A DNA stretch of 56,395 nucleotides from a bacterium (GTDB lineage: Bacteria; Bacillota; Clostridia; Christensenellales; Aristaeellaceae). The stretch covers positions 1 through 56,395 of the forward strand of contig JAQXJZ010000022.1 of the NCBI GenBank assembly GCA_029009515.1, read 5' to 3'. The stretch's first letter is position 1. The number at the start of each line of letters is the position of its first letter. The position numbers were made by a program, and so were the translations under genes. The notes under the pieces are model-generated. The model did no database searches. It was not told where the DNA came from and saw only the letters and a program-made list of their open reading frames with translations. Positions 35,024-43,844 of the stretch are shown here, piece after piece.

Positions 35024-36055
35024 TCAGATGCGGGTTTTGGCAAAGCGGATGGCGTAGCTGATGGCGTTGAGCAGGCTGATGGGGCTGGCGGTGCCCTTGC
35101 CGGCCTGATCGAACGCCGTGCCGTGGTCTACCGAGGTGCGGATGATGGGCAGGCCCAGCGTGATGTTCACGCCGCTGACGGCCAGCCACTTCTGCTGCTG
35201 GGGATCGTACACAAAGCCCAGCACCTTCAGCGGGATATGGCCCTGATCGTGGTACATGGCCACGCAGATGTCATACCAGCCGCCGCGCGCTTTGGAAAAG
35301 ATGGTGTCCGGCGGCACGGGACCGGCGGCGTTGATGCCTTCCGCCTGTGCGGCCTCGATGGCGGGCGTGATCTCCTCGATCTCCTCGCGGCCAAACAGGC
35401 CGTTTTCGCCGCAGTGGGGGTTGAGTCCAGCCACGCCCACGCGCGGATTTTCGATGCCCATGTCCTTGCAGGCCTGATGCGCGATGCGGATGACCTCCAG
35501 CACGCGCTCCTTCTTCACACGGTCGCAGGCCTCGCGCAGGGACACGTGCGTGGACACGTGCACGATGCGCAGATCCTCATGCGCAAGCAGCATGGTATAG
35601 TGCTCGGTGCCGGTGTAGTGGGCATAGATCTCCGTGTGGCCGGAGAAATGATGGCCAGCCAGGTTGATAGCTTCCTTGTTGAGCGCATTGGTGACGGTGG
35701 CGTCCACCTCGCCGGCCATGGCCAGCTCGATGACCTTCTTCACGTACACAAACGCGGCGTTGCCGGCCACGGCGCTCACTTCGCCCAAAGGCGCGGTTTC
35801 CGGCTCAGCTGCGTGCAGGTCGATCACGTCCAGCGTGCCGGGCGTAAACAGCGCCTCGCTCACGCTCTCCACCGGATGGATCGCCAGCTGCGGCATGCCG
35901 TCAATCTGCATGGCGCGCTCAAGGATGCAGCTGTCGCCCACGATGATGGGCGAGCATTCCTCATACAGGCTGGCGTCCGCCAGCGCACGCAGGCACAGCT
36001 CCGGGCCGATGGACGCCGGATCGCCCATGGTGATACCGATGATGGGTTTGCGCAT
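35024..36055 (-). CDS. PdxA-family dehydrogenase, probably 4-phospho-threonate/erythronate dehydrogenase (PdxA2)
   Basis: A 343-residue NAD-dependent dehydrogenase/decarboxylase. Family motifs are seen: GITMGDPASIGPE at the start, TNALNKEAINLAGHHFSGHTE (metal His and substrate Lys), VAGLNPHCGENGLFG and AMYHDQGHIPLKVL. True PdxA works in vitamin B6 synthesis, but a PdxA gene next to a four-carbon acid sugar kinase marks the PdxA2 branch. That branch oxidises and decarboxylates 4-phospho-D-threonate or -erythronate to dihydroxyacetone phosphate. The ATG at 36055 follows the aldolase stop by one base with AAGGGGG upstream. It is the last gene of the operon. Confidence 0.87.
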   Translation of the reverse strand: MRKPIIGITMGDPASIGPELCLRALADASLYEECSPIIVGDSCILERAMQIDGMPQLAIHPVESVSEALFTPGTLDVIDLHAAEPETAPLGEVSAVAGNAAFVYVKKVIELAMAGEVDATVTNALNKEAINLAGHHFSGHTEIYAHYTGTEHYTMLLAHEDLRIVHVSTHVSLREACDRVKKERVLEVIRIAHQACKDMGIENPRVGVAGLNPHCGENGLFGREEIEEITPAIEAAQAEGINAAGPVPPDTIFSKARGGWYDICVAMYHDQGHIPLKVLGFVYDPQQQKWLAVSGVNITLGLPIIRTSVDHGTAFDQAGKGTASPISLLNAISYAIRFAKTRI

Positions 36056-36056
36056 A

Positions 36057-36950
36057 TCAGCATACCCCCTTGGAGTCCAGCAGTTCAAGCGCCTGACGCA
36101 CGGCCTCCACACCGGCCTCACTCAGGCCGTTGAAGGGCGCGCGGCACTTGCCAACGGGGTAGCCCAGCATGGCGGTAGCGGTCTTGACGATGGTGTTGGG
36201 GTTGCCGAAGCGGAAGGTGTTGCGGAAGGGGCGGATGGCGTCCTGCGCCTCGCGGGCAGCGGTCATATCGCCCTTGACGAAGTTTTCGTAGATGGCCACC
36301 ATGTTCTTGGGGAACACGTTGGCGCAGCCTGCGATGCCGCCCTGGCCGCCGGCCAGCAGCGTCCACAGAATGAGCGAGTCGTTGCCGGACAGCACGGTAA
36401 AGCCCTTGCCGCGGGTGCACTCGATGTACTGCAGGATGTTGTCAAAGTTGCCGCTGGAGTCCTTGGCGCCAACGATGTTGTCGATATCCGCCAGACGGGC
36501 CACGGTGGCAGGGGCCAGCGCGTTGCCGGTGCGGGCGGGGATGTTGTACAGCAGGATGGGCAGATCCACGCTCTCGGCCACGGCGCGGTAGTGGGCGTAC
36601 AGCTCGTCCTGAGAAGCGGCGGCAAAGGAGGGCGTGATGATGGACAGCACGTCGGCGCCCAGCTCCTTGGCGCGGCGGGACTGGCGGATGGTATCCCTGG
36701 TGGAGATGCAGCCGGAACCAGCGTACACCGGCACGCGGCCCTTCACCTGATCCACGCACACTTCCAGCACCTGTTCCTTCTCCTGCTCGGAGAGGATGTA
36801 GCCTTCGCCGTTGGTGCCGAAGGGGAAGATGCCGTGCACGCCAGCGGCAATCAGACGCTCGATCTGGTTGCGCAGCTCCGGCAGGTTGAGCGATTCATCC
36901 TCGTTCATGGGGGTGAGGATGGGGACGATGATACCTTTCATCTCTTTCAT
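36057..36950 (-). CDS. Dihydrodipicolinate synthase / N-acetylneuraminate lyase family aldolase
   Basis: A 297-residue class I aldolase of the DapA/NanA superfamily. It has the pyruvate-binding loop (FPFGTNGEGYIL, with Asn where DapA has Thr), the proton-relay Tyr in LLYNIPARTGN and the Schiff-base Lys in VGAKDSSGNF. True DapA is unlikely because of the operon context. Candidate substrates are 2-keto-3-deoxy sugar acids or N-acetylneuraminate, giving pyruvate plus an aldehyde. The family cannot be resolved to a substrate by eye. GGAGG lies nine bases before the ATG. It sits between the iron alcohol dehydrogenase and PdxA genes. Confidence 0.88.
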   Translation of the reverse strand: MKEMKGIIVPILTPMNEDESLNLPELRNQIERLIAAGVHGIFPFGTNGEGYILSEQEKEQVLEVCVDQVKGRVPVYAGSGCISTRDTIRQSRRAKELGADVLSIITPSFAAASQDELYAHYRAVAESVDLPILLYNIPARTGNALAPATVARLADIDNIVGAKDSSGNFDNILQYIECTRGKGFTVLSGNDSLILWTLLAGGQGGIAGCANVFPKNMVAIYENFVKGDMTAAREAQDAIRPFRNTFRFGNPNTIVKTATAMLGYPVGKCRAPFNGLSEAGVEAVRQALELLDSKGVC

Positions 36951-36965
36951 TGCGGTTGTCCTCCT

Positions 36966-38108
36966 TTATTGCAGCAGTTCAAGATAGAGCGCTCTTGCAT
37001 CTTCGGCGGTTACGGGACGCTTGTTGTTCACCAGCAGGCGCTGCACGTCCATGCCGGCCGCCACCAGCCCGTCCAGATCCTCCATGGCAACGCCGTATTG
37101 CTTGAGATCGGTGGGAATCTGCAGGGTTTGGACCAGCGCTTCCATGCGCTCAAGCACCCACTGCGCCTTCGCAGCTTCGTCCTGCGCACCCTGCTGGCCC
37201 AGCGCATCGTACACCTGCGCCAGTTCCTTCTGACAGAAGGAAACGTTGAAGCGCATGACGGGCATGAGCATCATGGCGTTGGCCACGCCGTGGGGAATGT
37301 GATACTTGCCGCCCAGCGGATAGCTCAGCGCATGCACGGCGGTGGTGCCGGAGCAGGTGATGGCCACGCCGGCGTAGTAGGCCGCCAGCAGCATGGCGCT
37401 CTTGCTTTCCAGCGCTTCGGGGTCAAGGCAGGCGGCTTCGATGTTGGCAAAGATCAGCTTGAGGGCCTCCATGGCGTACAGGTTGCTGAACGGGGTGGCC
37501 TTCCTGGAGGTGTAGCACTCGATGGCATGGCACAGCGCATCCACGCCGGTGGAGGCAGCGATGTGCGCGGGCAGGCGGCGGATCATATCGCCGTCCAGAA
37601 TGACCGCGTCGGGGATCATTTCCTCGCACACGATGCCCACCTTCAGCTCCTTTTCGGGCACCAGAACGATGGCGTTGGGCGTGGCCTCGGCGCCGGTTCC
37701 GGCGGTGGTGGGGATCATGATGCTGCGCACCGTCTTTTTGCCGATGGCGGGATTGGCCAGCAGATCAGCCACGGTGGATTCACCGGAAGCGAGGATGGAG
37801 CACAGCTTGGCGATATCCATCACGCTGCCGCCGCCGATGGCAATGATCATATCCGCACCGCTGGCACGGAAGGCGTCCACCACGGCCTGCGCCTGATCAC
37901 GGGTGGGCTCGGCGGGCAGATCCAGCAGGAGCGAAGCTTCCACTCCGGCTTCGCGGATGAGGGCAAGCGGCTTTTCCAGCACGCCGGAGCGCTCGATGCC
38001 GCGGTCAGAGAACACAGCCGCGCGCTTTGCGCCGCTGCACAGCGCCTTGAGCTGCTCGAGAGCATCCGGGCCGCAATAGGCCGCCTTGGGCATTTTGCAT
38101 ACAAACAT
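36966..38108 (-). CDS. Iron-containing alcohol dehydrogenase
   Basis: A 380-residue group III alcohol dehydrogenase. The NAD-binding motif is GGGSVMDIAK (92-101), and TAGTGAEATPNAIV follows. The metal site is formed by Asp and His in VDALCHAIE and by two His in YHIPHGVANA. Members reduce aldehydes such as lactaldehyde, glycolaldehyde or acetaldehyde, or oxidise glycerol and 4-hydroxybutyrate. In this operon it may reduce the aldehyde released by the DapA-family aldolase, or oxidise a hydroxy acid to feed the pathway; both are inference. AAGGGGG precedes the ATG, 14 bases after the kinase stop. Confidence 0.9.
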   Translation of the reverse strand: MFVCKMPKAAYCGPDALEQLKALCSGAKRAAVFSDRGIERSGVLEKPLALIREAGVEASLLLDLPAEPTRDQAQAVVDAFRASGADMIIAIGGGSVMDIAKLCSILASGESTVADLLANPAIGKKTVRSIMIPTTAGTGAEATPNAIVLVPEKELKVGIVCEEMIPDAVILDGDMIRRLPAHIAASTGVDALCHAIECYTSRKATPFSNLYAMEALKLIFANIEAACLDPEALESKSAMLLAAYYAGVAITCSGTTAVHALSYPLGGKYHIPHGVANAMMLMPVMRFNVSFCQKELAQVYDALGQQGAQDEAAKAQWVLERMEALVQTLQIPTDLKQYGVAMEDLDGLVAAGMDVQRLLVNNKRPVTAEDARALYLELLQ

Positions 38109-38122
38109 AGGAATAATCCCCC

Positions 38123-39334
38123 TTACATTGCGGTCATAGAGTTACAGAGTTCCTTGAGCAGGGTTTCTTCGCCAAAGCCTCCGCTCTTGGACAGAAGACG
38201 CACCCTGCGTCCTTTCAGCATGACGGAAAAGATCACCACGCCGTGCGCCGCCTCGCCCTCCAGATGCACATCGGGCTGATCCAGCAGGCGGAGGAAGCCC
38301 ATCAGCGTATCGCCGCCGATGATCATGGGCGTGCAGGGCTGGCCGTCCAGCTCCACAAGCAGCCGGTGCATCAGCCAGCCCAGACGGCTGGCGATCTGCT
38401 CGCGCAGAGGCACGCATTCCGGGCTGCTCACCAGGCCGGTGTCGATGAGCAGATGCTCGCCGCGCCGGATGGACGCAAGCAGAGAATCAAAGGAGCCGCT
38501 TGTGAAAGCGCCGCCCGTCAGCACAAATGGGTCGATCACCTCGCGCCGGAAGCCGATCGCTTGCCCGTACAGCACCTGGCTGCGCGTGATGGCGTTCACG
38601 CTGCCGCACACCGCCAGAAGCGGCGAAAGCAGCGCTTGCGGCTGGCGCGGCGCATCCGGCAAACCGAAAACCGGGTAGAGCGCCGCCGCGAAGGCCGCGC
38701 ATCCGGTGGTTACGCGCAGCGCCCCGCAATCGCTCAGACGGCGGGCGATGAGCGAAAGATCATCGTTGGTCTCGGCGTCGATCACCCATACGGTGGGGTC
38801 GGCTGTGGTCTGCAGCCAGTCGCCGCCGGGTTCCAGCTCTTTGACCGCAACGCCATGGGGCTCGATCAGCCCGCGAACGGTGGGGGAGGTGACGGGGTCG
38901 AACGGGTCGCGCCCGAACACGCTCTCGTGAACCGGCACGCCGTCGATGAGCTGGCAGCCGTGCACCGTTATGCGCTTCATGTCCGGATAGGCGGGCGCAA
39001 ACGCCGCCACAGTGCAGCCGGTTTCCTGAAGCGCGGCTTTGATGGACGGCCCCACGTTGCCGCGCAGGCCGGAATCGGTCTTGATGTACACGTGCTGTGC
39101 GCCCTGCTCCACGGCCCAGCGCACGGCGCGGGCGGTGAGCTGGAAGGCGGTATCGGGCGGCACGTGGCGCGATTCGGTGTCGATCACAACCACATCCGTC
39201 CCGGCGGCAAAGCCGTCCAGATTGTCCAGCATCGTGAAGCTGACCGACGCGCCGCGCTTTTCAAACTGCACGCCCGTATCGAAGGAACCGGTCAGATCGT
39301 CGGCGATCATGACCAGCCGAAGCGGTGCATTCAT
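38123..39334 (-). CDS. Four-carbon acid sugar kinase family protein (DUF1537)
   Basis: A 403-residue kinase with the N-terminal sugar-binding domain signature MIADDLTGSFDTGVQF and IDTESRHVPPDTA, the KTDSGLRGNVG segment, and a C-terminal nucleotide-binding domain with IIGGDTLMGFL. The family (DtnK, OtnK, DenK) phosphorylates D-threonate, D-erythronate, 2-oxo-tetronate or related C4 acids at O4. Paired with PdxA2 it defines a route to dihydroxyacetone phosphate. GGAGG precedes the ATG, 18 bases after the glycosidase stop. Confidence 0.88.
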   Translation of the reverse strand: MNAPLRLVMIADDLTGSFDTGVQFEKRGASVSFTMLDNLDGFAAGTDVVVIDTESRHVPPDTAFQLTARAVRWAVEQGAQHVYIKTDSGLRGNVGPSIKAALQETGCTVAAFAPAYPDMKRITVHGCQLIDGVPVHESVFGRDPFDPVTSPTVRGLIEPHGVAVKELEPGGDWLQTTADPTVWVIDAETNDDLSLIARRLSDCGALRVTTGCAAFAAALYPVFGLPDAPRQPQALLSPLLAVCGSVNAITRSQVLYGQAIGFRREVIDPFVLTGGAFTSGSFDSLLASIRRGEHLLIDTGLVSSPECVPLREQIASRLGWLMHRLLVELDGQPCTPMIIGGDTLMGFLRLLDQPDVHLEGEAAHGVVIFSVMLKGRRVRLLSKSGGFGEETLLKELCNSMTAM

Positions 39335-39352
39335 GGCGGTTGGCCTCCCTTC

Positions 39353-41431
39353 TCAGAGGTTGATGGAAACGGCCCGTCCACCCGGGCCGGAGTAGCGCAC
39401 CTCATCATCGACCGTGACAGTGTAGGAGCCTTGTGCCAGCTGCACGCCCACGCGACGCCCGCGGATGAGGAGATTGCGCAGCGCAAACTGCTCCACGCCG
39501 CAGTCGATGGGGTCGAAGGTGAAGCCGCTTTCGGCGGGCAGCACGCCCGCCAGACGGCGCACGATGAGGTCGATGTAGTAGGAGTGGTTGTAGTCGGGTT
39601 CGTCGCTGAGCGGCTCGCCGGTGATGCTGTCGTAGTGCTCCACCAGATAAGGGCGGGATGGATCGCAGCCGGTGAAGTGCTGCAGCGTGTACTCGTGCAG
39701 GAAGCGTGCGAACGCGCCGTCGTAGCGGTGATTGGTGCGCAGCGAGGCTTCCGCCAGCGCATCCAGCGCGATGGCCGTGGTGTAGGGCCAGGAGGGGCCG
39801 TTCCACACGCAGCCGTTGCGGCCCTTGAAAAAGTCGCCCTTCCAGCCGCCGCAGGCCGAGAACACCGGACAGTCGGCGGAAACGGAAGCAAAGGCGCTGC
39901 CGGTGGCAAAGGCGTTTTCGTCGCTCAGGTAGTTCAGCGCGCGATCGTGGCGTTCGTCGGCAATGGCTGCCCAGAAGGGGTAGACGCCCACGATGTTCTT
40001 CACCATGGCCTTGCGGTCGTCCAGGTGATGCAGGTCGTAGAAGAAGTGCGTCTCCTCGTCCCACATCTTTTCCAGCACGTCGGTGCGGACGGCCTGAGCC
40101 AGCTGGGCAAAGCGCGCTTCGTCCGGATCGCCGAGGGCGGCGCACAGACGGCTCAGCGCCATGAAATCCAGATAGCAGTAGACGGAGCGGTCCACGCGCT
40201 TGAGCGGCGTGTAGCCCTCGCGGTGTTTGTTGACGTGATCCGGGTATTCTTCGGCAAAATACCAGTAGCTGGGCTGATACTCCTTGCCCGTGCGCTGGTG
40301 CACGTACTCCACCTGCAGGTGGTCGTTCTGACCCTTGTAGGTTTCGTACACGGCCATGCAGTTGCGCTTGAAGGCGGGCAACACCTCGGCGATGAAATCG
40401 CGGTCGCCGGTGCTCAGGTACAGCTGATACAGGCTGTGGGCGGAGGCGTTGGCGTAGTCGGCCAGCTGTTCATCCGCATACAGACAGCGCCACATGCCTT
40501 TTTCATCCGCACTGTCCACCAGCGAGCGGATGACCTCTTTGGCGGTATCGTCCTGATGCCAGCGCAGTTCGCTCACATGCAGCGGCGTGGAAAGCGGCAC
40601 CAGCTTGGTGAACTCCCAGCCGGAAGGGGCATAGGGATCCTTGACCACCTTGTGGGAGCGCCCCTCGTACATGGCGGTGTGATGGAACAGCCCTGTATCC
40701 GGCCTGCACAGACAAGTGCGCAGGATGTACCAGCGGTAGTCCCAGCAGCGCTGCAGAAGGGGATGGCTGCACTCAAACTGCGGAGCCTGCATAAACCATT
40801 CGTCATAGCGCGTGCGCTGTTCCTGCCGGAGCTCGTCAGGCGGCGCAGAAAGAACGCTGTTCACGCGCCCGGCCAGCCGTTCTTCCTCGCCAGGCAGAAC
40901 GCCTGCGGCGCACAGGACGATTTCAGCCTCCTGACCGGGGGCAATCACATAGCAGCCGTCCGTCCACTGCACGCTGCTGCCGATGAGAAACACCGGCTGA
41001 ATGCCGTGGATGCTGACAGGCGTCTGCCACAGCCAGCCTGTTTCATCTGCATGACTGCCATCCGGCAGGTTCAGGCGGAGAACCAGCGGATCGCGGCCCG
41101 TGTTGCGCCACAGCTGACAGCTGACGGCCGCATCCTCCCAGGTGATCCACTTGCTTTCCTCAAGTGCGTAGCGCGCGCAGGTCTGCTGCATGTCCAGCCG
41201 GTCGGGGTACCACACGGCCTGTGCGTGCGGGGGAAAGGCGGATACGTCCTGAGGGGTGACGGAAAACAGAAGCGGGATGTTCATCTTGTGGATGAAGTCG
41301 ATCCGGCCTGCAAAGCCAGCGACAGGATCCAGATAATCCACGCCCAGCCTTGCGCCGGTGGGTCCCAGCAGCAGCCGGCCCGGCAGCGTGCGCAGGGTGC
41401 GGTTCAAAACCTTCAGGCTTTCGCAGGACAT
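39353..41431 (-). CDS. Alpha/alpha-barrel glycoside hydrolase-like protein (MGH1/GH63-like)
   Basis: A 692-residue protein without a signal peptide. The first 220 residues are beta-rich. The rest is an (alpha/alpha)6 barrel of the glucoamylase, trehalase and GH63/mannosylglycerate-hydrolase type. Typical helix-loop segments are CWDYRWYILRTCL, SGWEFTKLVPLS, NASAHSLYQLYLSTGD, CYLDFMALSRLCAALGD, the MWDEETHFFYDLH loop and NGPSWPYTTAIALDALAEA, which corresponds to the WRGPIWP motif of GH63. The catalytic acids cannot be assigned by eye. Its start overlaps the MATE gene by 19 bases (GGAGGCGATGAGGC then ATG), so translation is coupled. It probably releases the sugar acid or partner sugar used by the downstream enzymes. 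Confidence 0.75.
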   Translation of the reverse strand: MSCESLKVLNRTLRTLPGRLLLGPTGARLGVDYLDPVAGFAGRIDFIHKMNIPLLFSVTPQDVSAFPPHAQAVWYPDRLDMQQTCARYALEESKWITWEDAAVSCQLWRNTGRDPLVLRLNLPDGSHADETGWLWQTPVSIHGIQPVFLIGSSVQWTDGCYVIAPGQEAEIVLCAAGVLPGEEERLAGRVNSVLSAPPDELRQEQRTRYDEWFMQAPQFECSHPLLQRCWDYRWYILRTCLCRPDTGLFHHTAMYEGRSHKVVKDPYAPSGWEFTKLVPLSTPLHVSELRWHQDDTAKEVIRSLVDSADEKGMWRCLYADEQLADYANASAHSLYQLYLSTGDRDFIAEVLPAFKRNCMAVYETYKGQNDHLQVEYVHQRTGKEYQPSYWYFAEEYPDHVNKHREGYTPLKRVDRSVYCYLDFMALSRLCAALGDPDEARFAQLAQAVRTDVLEKMWDEETHFFYDLHHLDDRKAMVKNIVGVYPFWAAIADERHDRALNYLSDENAFATGSAFASVSADCPVFSACGGWKGDFFKGRNGCVWNGPSWPYTTAIALDALAEASLRTNHRYDGAFARFLHEYTLQHFTGCDPSRPYLVEHYDSITGEPLSDEPDYNHSYYIDLIVRRLAGVLPAESGFTFDPIDCGVEQFALRNLLIRGRRVGVQLAQGSYTVTVDDEVRYSGPGGRAVSINL

Positions 41432-42807
41432 GCCTCATCGCCTCCTTGAAGAGTCTGCAGTTCGCGGTTGAAACGCTTGTAAAAGTGCCAGGCCAGCAGC
41501 ACCGCGGTGGTATCCACCACAGGCTGCACCAGCAGAAGTCCCCACATGGGGAAGATGGCGTTGAACAGGAACAGGAGGGGAATATCCACCGCACCCTTGC
41601 GATACAGCGACATGATGAGCGCCTCCCGTGCGCGCCCCGTGGCCTGAAACAGCGCCGTAAAGATGAAGCTGACTGTCATGCCCGGAAGCGCGAGGGAGAG
41701 CACCCGCAGAAACTGCGCACCCATCTGCGCGGTTTGCTCATCCTGAATGAATAGCCCTGTCAGCACGGGCGAGAAGAGCAGGTAAACCACCATGCAGCCA
41801 GCTGACACATACAGGGCGTAGCGCTGCGAATGGTACAGCGCCTCCTTCATGCGGTCGTACTGCCGCGCGGCGTAGGTGTAGCCGATCATGGGCAGCGATC
41901 CCGCGGAAAAACCGGTGGCCACGTTCATGGGGATCAGATCGAACTTGTGCGCCACGCCGATGGCGGCCACCACATATTCGCCAAAGGGCGCGGCCAAATG
42001 GTTCATGACCGAGCCGGACAGAGTGGACATGACCGTCTTGATGGACTGCGGAAAGCCGGTGGAGAGGATGTCCCACACCAGGCGGCGGGGCAGGCGAAGG
42101 TGGCGTACTTTGAGCGAAAGCACAGTGTGCGCGCGCTCGCGGTACATGTACAGCAGAAAGTAGCCCAGCGACAGCCAGTGCGCCAGCGCCGTTGCCAGCG
42201 CCGCGCCTGCAACGCCCATGTTCAGGCCCCAGGGATAGATGAACAGCGGATCCAGCACCATGTTGGCCACACCGGCAAGGCACAGTCCCACGCCTGCCTG
42301 ACGCGCTCCGCCCTCGGCGCGCACCAGGTGGCCAAAGACCATCACCAGCACGCTGGGTATGGCGCCGAGCACGACGCTATAGTGTAAATATGTGCACGTA
42401 TCATTCAAGTAAGAGTCACCGGCGCCGAACAGACGGGCCAGCTGCTGTGGAAAAACAGCCATCAGAATGGCGTATGAGGCGGATATGACAGCGGCGCCCC
42501 ACAGGCTGAAGGCGGCCGACTGGGATGCTTTTTGCCGGTTGTGCTCGCCCAGTGCGCGCGAAAGCAGACTGCTTCCGCCGATGCCAAACAGATTGGCAAT
42601 GGTGTTGAGCAGCAGCAGCGCGGTATAGGACACAGAAACCGCAGCAATCTCAGTATCTGAGCCGGTTTGCCCCACAAAGAAAGTATCCGTCAGGCTGCAT
42701 ACGGCGGTCACCATCTGACTGGCTACAGCCGGTACGGCCAGTGTTCTTACGGCCTTGCGAACGGGCCAGCGTTCGAATACGTCGTCGATGCAATATGATG
42801 TTTTCAT
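41413..42807 (-). CDS. MATE family efflux transporter
   Basis: An integral membrane protein of about 464 residues with twelve predicted helices and typical MATE segments: LAVPAVASQMVTAVCSLTDTFFVGQTG at TM1-TM2, LFGIGGSSLLSRALGE, VLDPLFIYPWGLNMGVAGAALATALAHW, and the matching second half (GFSAGSLPMIGYTYAARQYDRMKEAL). These carriers export drugs or metabolites using Na+ or H+. The ATG at 42807 has GGTGGA eight bases upstream; an in-frame TTG 24 bases further up is an alternative. It is the first gene of the six-gene acid-sugar operon, where an importer would be expected; some MATE-like carriers may move metabolites. Confidence 0.9.
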   Translation of the reverse strand: MKTSYCIDDVFERWPVRKAVRTLAVPAVASQMVTAVCSLTDTFFVGQTGSDTEIAAVSVSYTALLLLNTIANLFGIGGSSLLSRALGEHNRQKASQSAAFSLWGAAVISASYAILMAVFPQQLARLFGAGDSYLNDTCTYLHYSVVLGAIPSVLVMVFGHLVRAEGGARQAGVGLCLAGVANMVLDPLFIYPWGLNMGVAGAALATALAHWLSLGYFLLYMYRERAHTVLSLKVRHLRLPRRLVWDILSTGFPQSIKTVMSTLSGSVMNHLAAPFGEYVVAAIGVAHKFDLIPMNVATGFSAGSLPMIGYTYAARQYDRMKEALYHSQRYALYVSAGCMVVYLLFSPVLTGLFIQDEQTAQMGAQFLRVLSLALPGMTVSFIFTALFQATGRAREALIMSLYRKGAVDIPLLFLFNAIFPMWGLLLVQPVVDTTAVLLAWHFYKRFNRELQTLQGGDEACPAKA

Positions 42808-42843
42808 CGCGTACGTCCACCGTTCTTTCAAGTATCCGCCAAA

Positions 42844-42873
42844 AGTATAGATGATTTTTGATGCTCAAGTCAA
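42844..42873 (-). promoter_or_regulatory. Promoter of the MATE/acid-sugar operon
   Basis: On the minus strand TTGACT (42868-42873) and TATACT (42844-42849) are 18 bases apart. The start codon is about 37 bases downstream. Confidence 0.6.
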
Positions 42874-42885
42874 TTTGTTTTTAGA

Positions 42886-42897
42886 TTTGTGCACAAA
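42886..42897. promoter_or_regulatory. Palindrome TTTGTGCACAAA between divergent promoters
   Basis: A perfect 12-base palindrome midway between the -35 boxes of the MATE operon (42868-42873) and the AraC gene (42910-42915). It is well placed to control both directions. Confidence 0.4.
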
Positions 42898-42909
42898 GTT
42901 ACACTACTC

Positions 42910-42939
42910 TTGACATTGGAGAAGAGTATGGAGTAAAGT
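42910..42939 (+). promoter_or_regulatory. Possible promoter of the AraC regulator gene
   Basis: A perfect TTGACA (42910-42915) with a weak TAAAGT (42934-42939) 18 bases away. A weak -10 fits a promoter that needs an activator. Confidence 0.4.
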
Positions 42940-42980
42940 GATAGAAGCGATTTTGATCCGGAAAGGGGGATGCCGCCTCC

Positions 42981-43844
42981 GTGTACATCGATTCTGTTTT
43001 TCATACGCCGGACGAGGCCGAGCTCGCCTCGCCGCTGTATCTGACGTGGGCAGGTCACCGCGTGTGCAGGCCCAACCATTCCATCGGCCCGCGCGTGCTT
43101 CCCAACTATAAGATGGTGCTGGTGGTGGAGGGAAGCGGATTCTTCCGCCTGAACGGCCAGGACAGGCTGATCCGCGCCGGCGATCTGTTTTTCTGCTTTC
43201 CGGACGTTATCCACCACTACTTTGCCAACTCCGGCGATCCGTGGACCATCAAGTGGTTTTCCTTCAACGGCAACAGCTGTGCGCAGATCATGCGCTCGCT
43301 GGGCGCGACGCCTGAGGAGCCCATCTTTACCGACTGCATGACCGGGCGCCTTTTGAACCTGGTCAACGAGATCATCGAAGGCCTCAAGCGCGACAATGTG
43401 CACACCTATGCCGCCACGGGTTATTCCTACCTGTTCTTCGACGAGCTTCTGAGCATCCGCGACAACGAGGGCTTGTGCTCTGAGCATGAGGTGGCGGAAA
43501 ACGAGCTGCTGGAAAAGATCAAGCGCTTTGTGCAGCTCAACTACGCCAACACCCTCAGCGTGGACGTGATTGCCGCTCATCTCAACTACTCGCGTTCCTT
43601 CATCAGTCATTTCTTCAAGCAGCACGTGGGGATTTCGCTGCCGCAGTTTGTCAATGAGCTGCGCATCCACCGTGCGTGCGAGCTGCTGAGCCAGACGGAC
43701 ATGAGCAACGAGCAGATTGCCATGTCCATCGGCTATGGCGATACGCTGTATTTCATCAAAGTTTTCAAGCGTCACATGAACACGACGCCCCAAAAATACC
43801 GCCAGAACGCGCAGGATGAGGCAAGAAGGAGCGCCAAAGAGTGA
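42981..43844 (+). CDS. AraC family transcriptional regulator with cupin sensor domain
   Basis: A 287-residue regulator. The N-terminal cupin-like sensor (about 20-100: YKMVLVVEGSGFFRLNG...AGDLFFCFPDVIHHYF) is of the AraC_binding type. The two C-terminal HTH motifs are in VDVIAAHLNYSRSFISHFFKQHVG and NEQIAMSIGYGDTLYFIKVFKRHMNTTPQKYR. It probably activates the sugar genes around it in response to a saccharide. The GTG start is preceded by AAAGGGGG. It is divergent from the acid-sugar operon and its stop overlaps the start of the sialidase-fold gene (GTGA), so regulator and enzyme are cotranscribed. Confidence 0.9.
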   Translation: MYIDSVFHTPDEAELASPLYLTWAGHRVCRPNHSIGPRVLPNYKMVLVVEGSGFFRLNGQDRLIRAGDLFFCFPDVIHHYFANSGDPWTIKWFSFNGNSCAQIMRSLGATPEEPIFTDCMTGRLLNLVNEIIEGLKRDNVHTYAATGYSYLFFDELLSIRDNEGLCSEHEVAENELLEKIKRFVQLNYANTLSVDVIAAHLNYSRSFISHFFKQHVGISLPQFVNELRIHRACELLSQTDMSNEQIAMSIGYGDTLYFIKVFKRHMNTTPQKYRQNAQDEARRSAKE

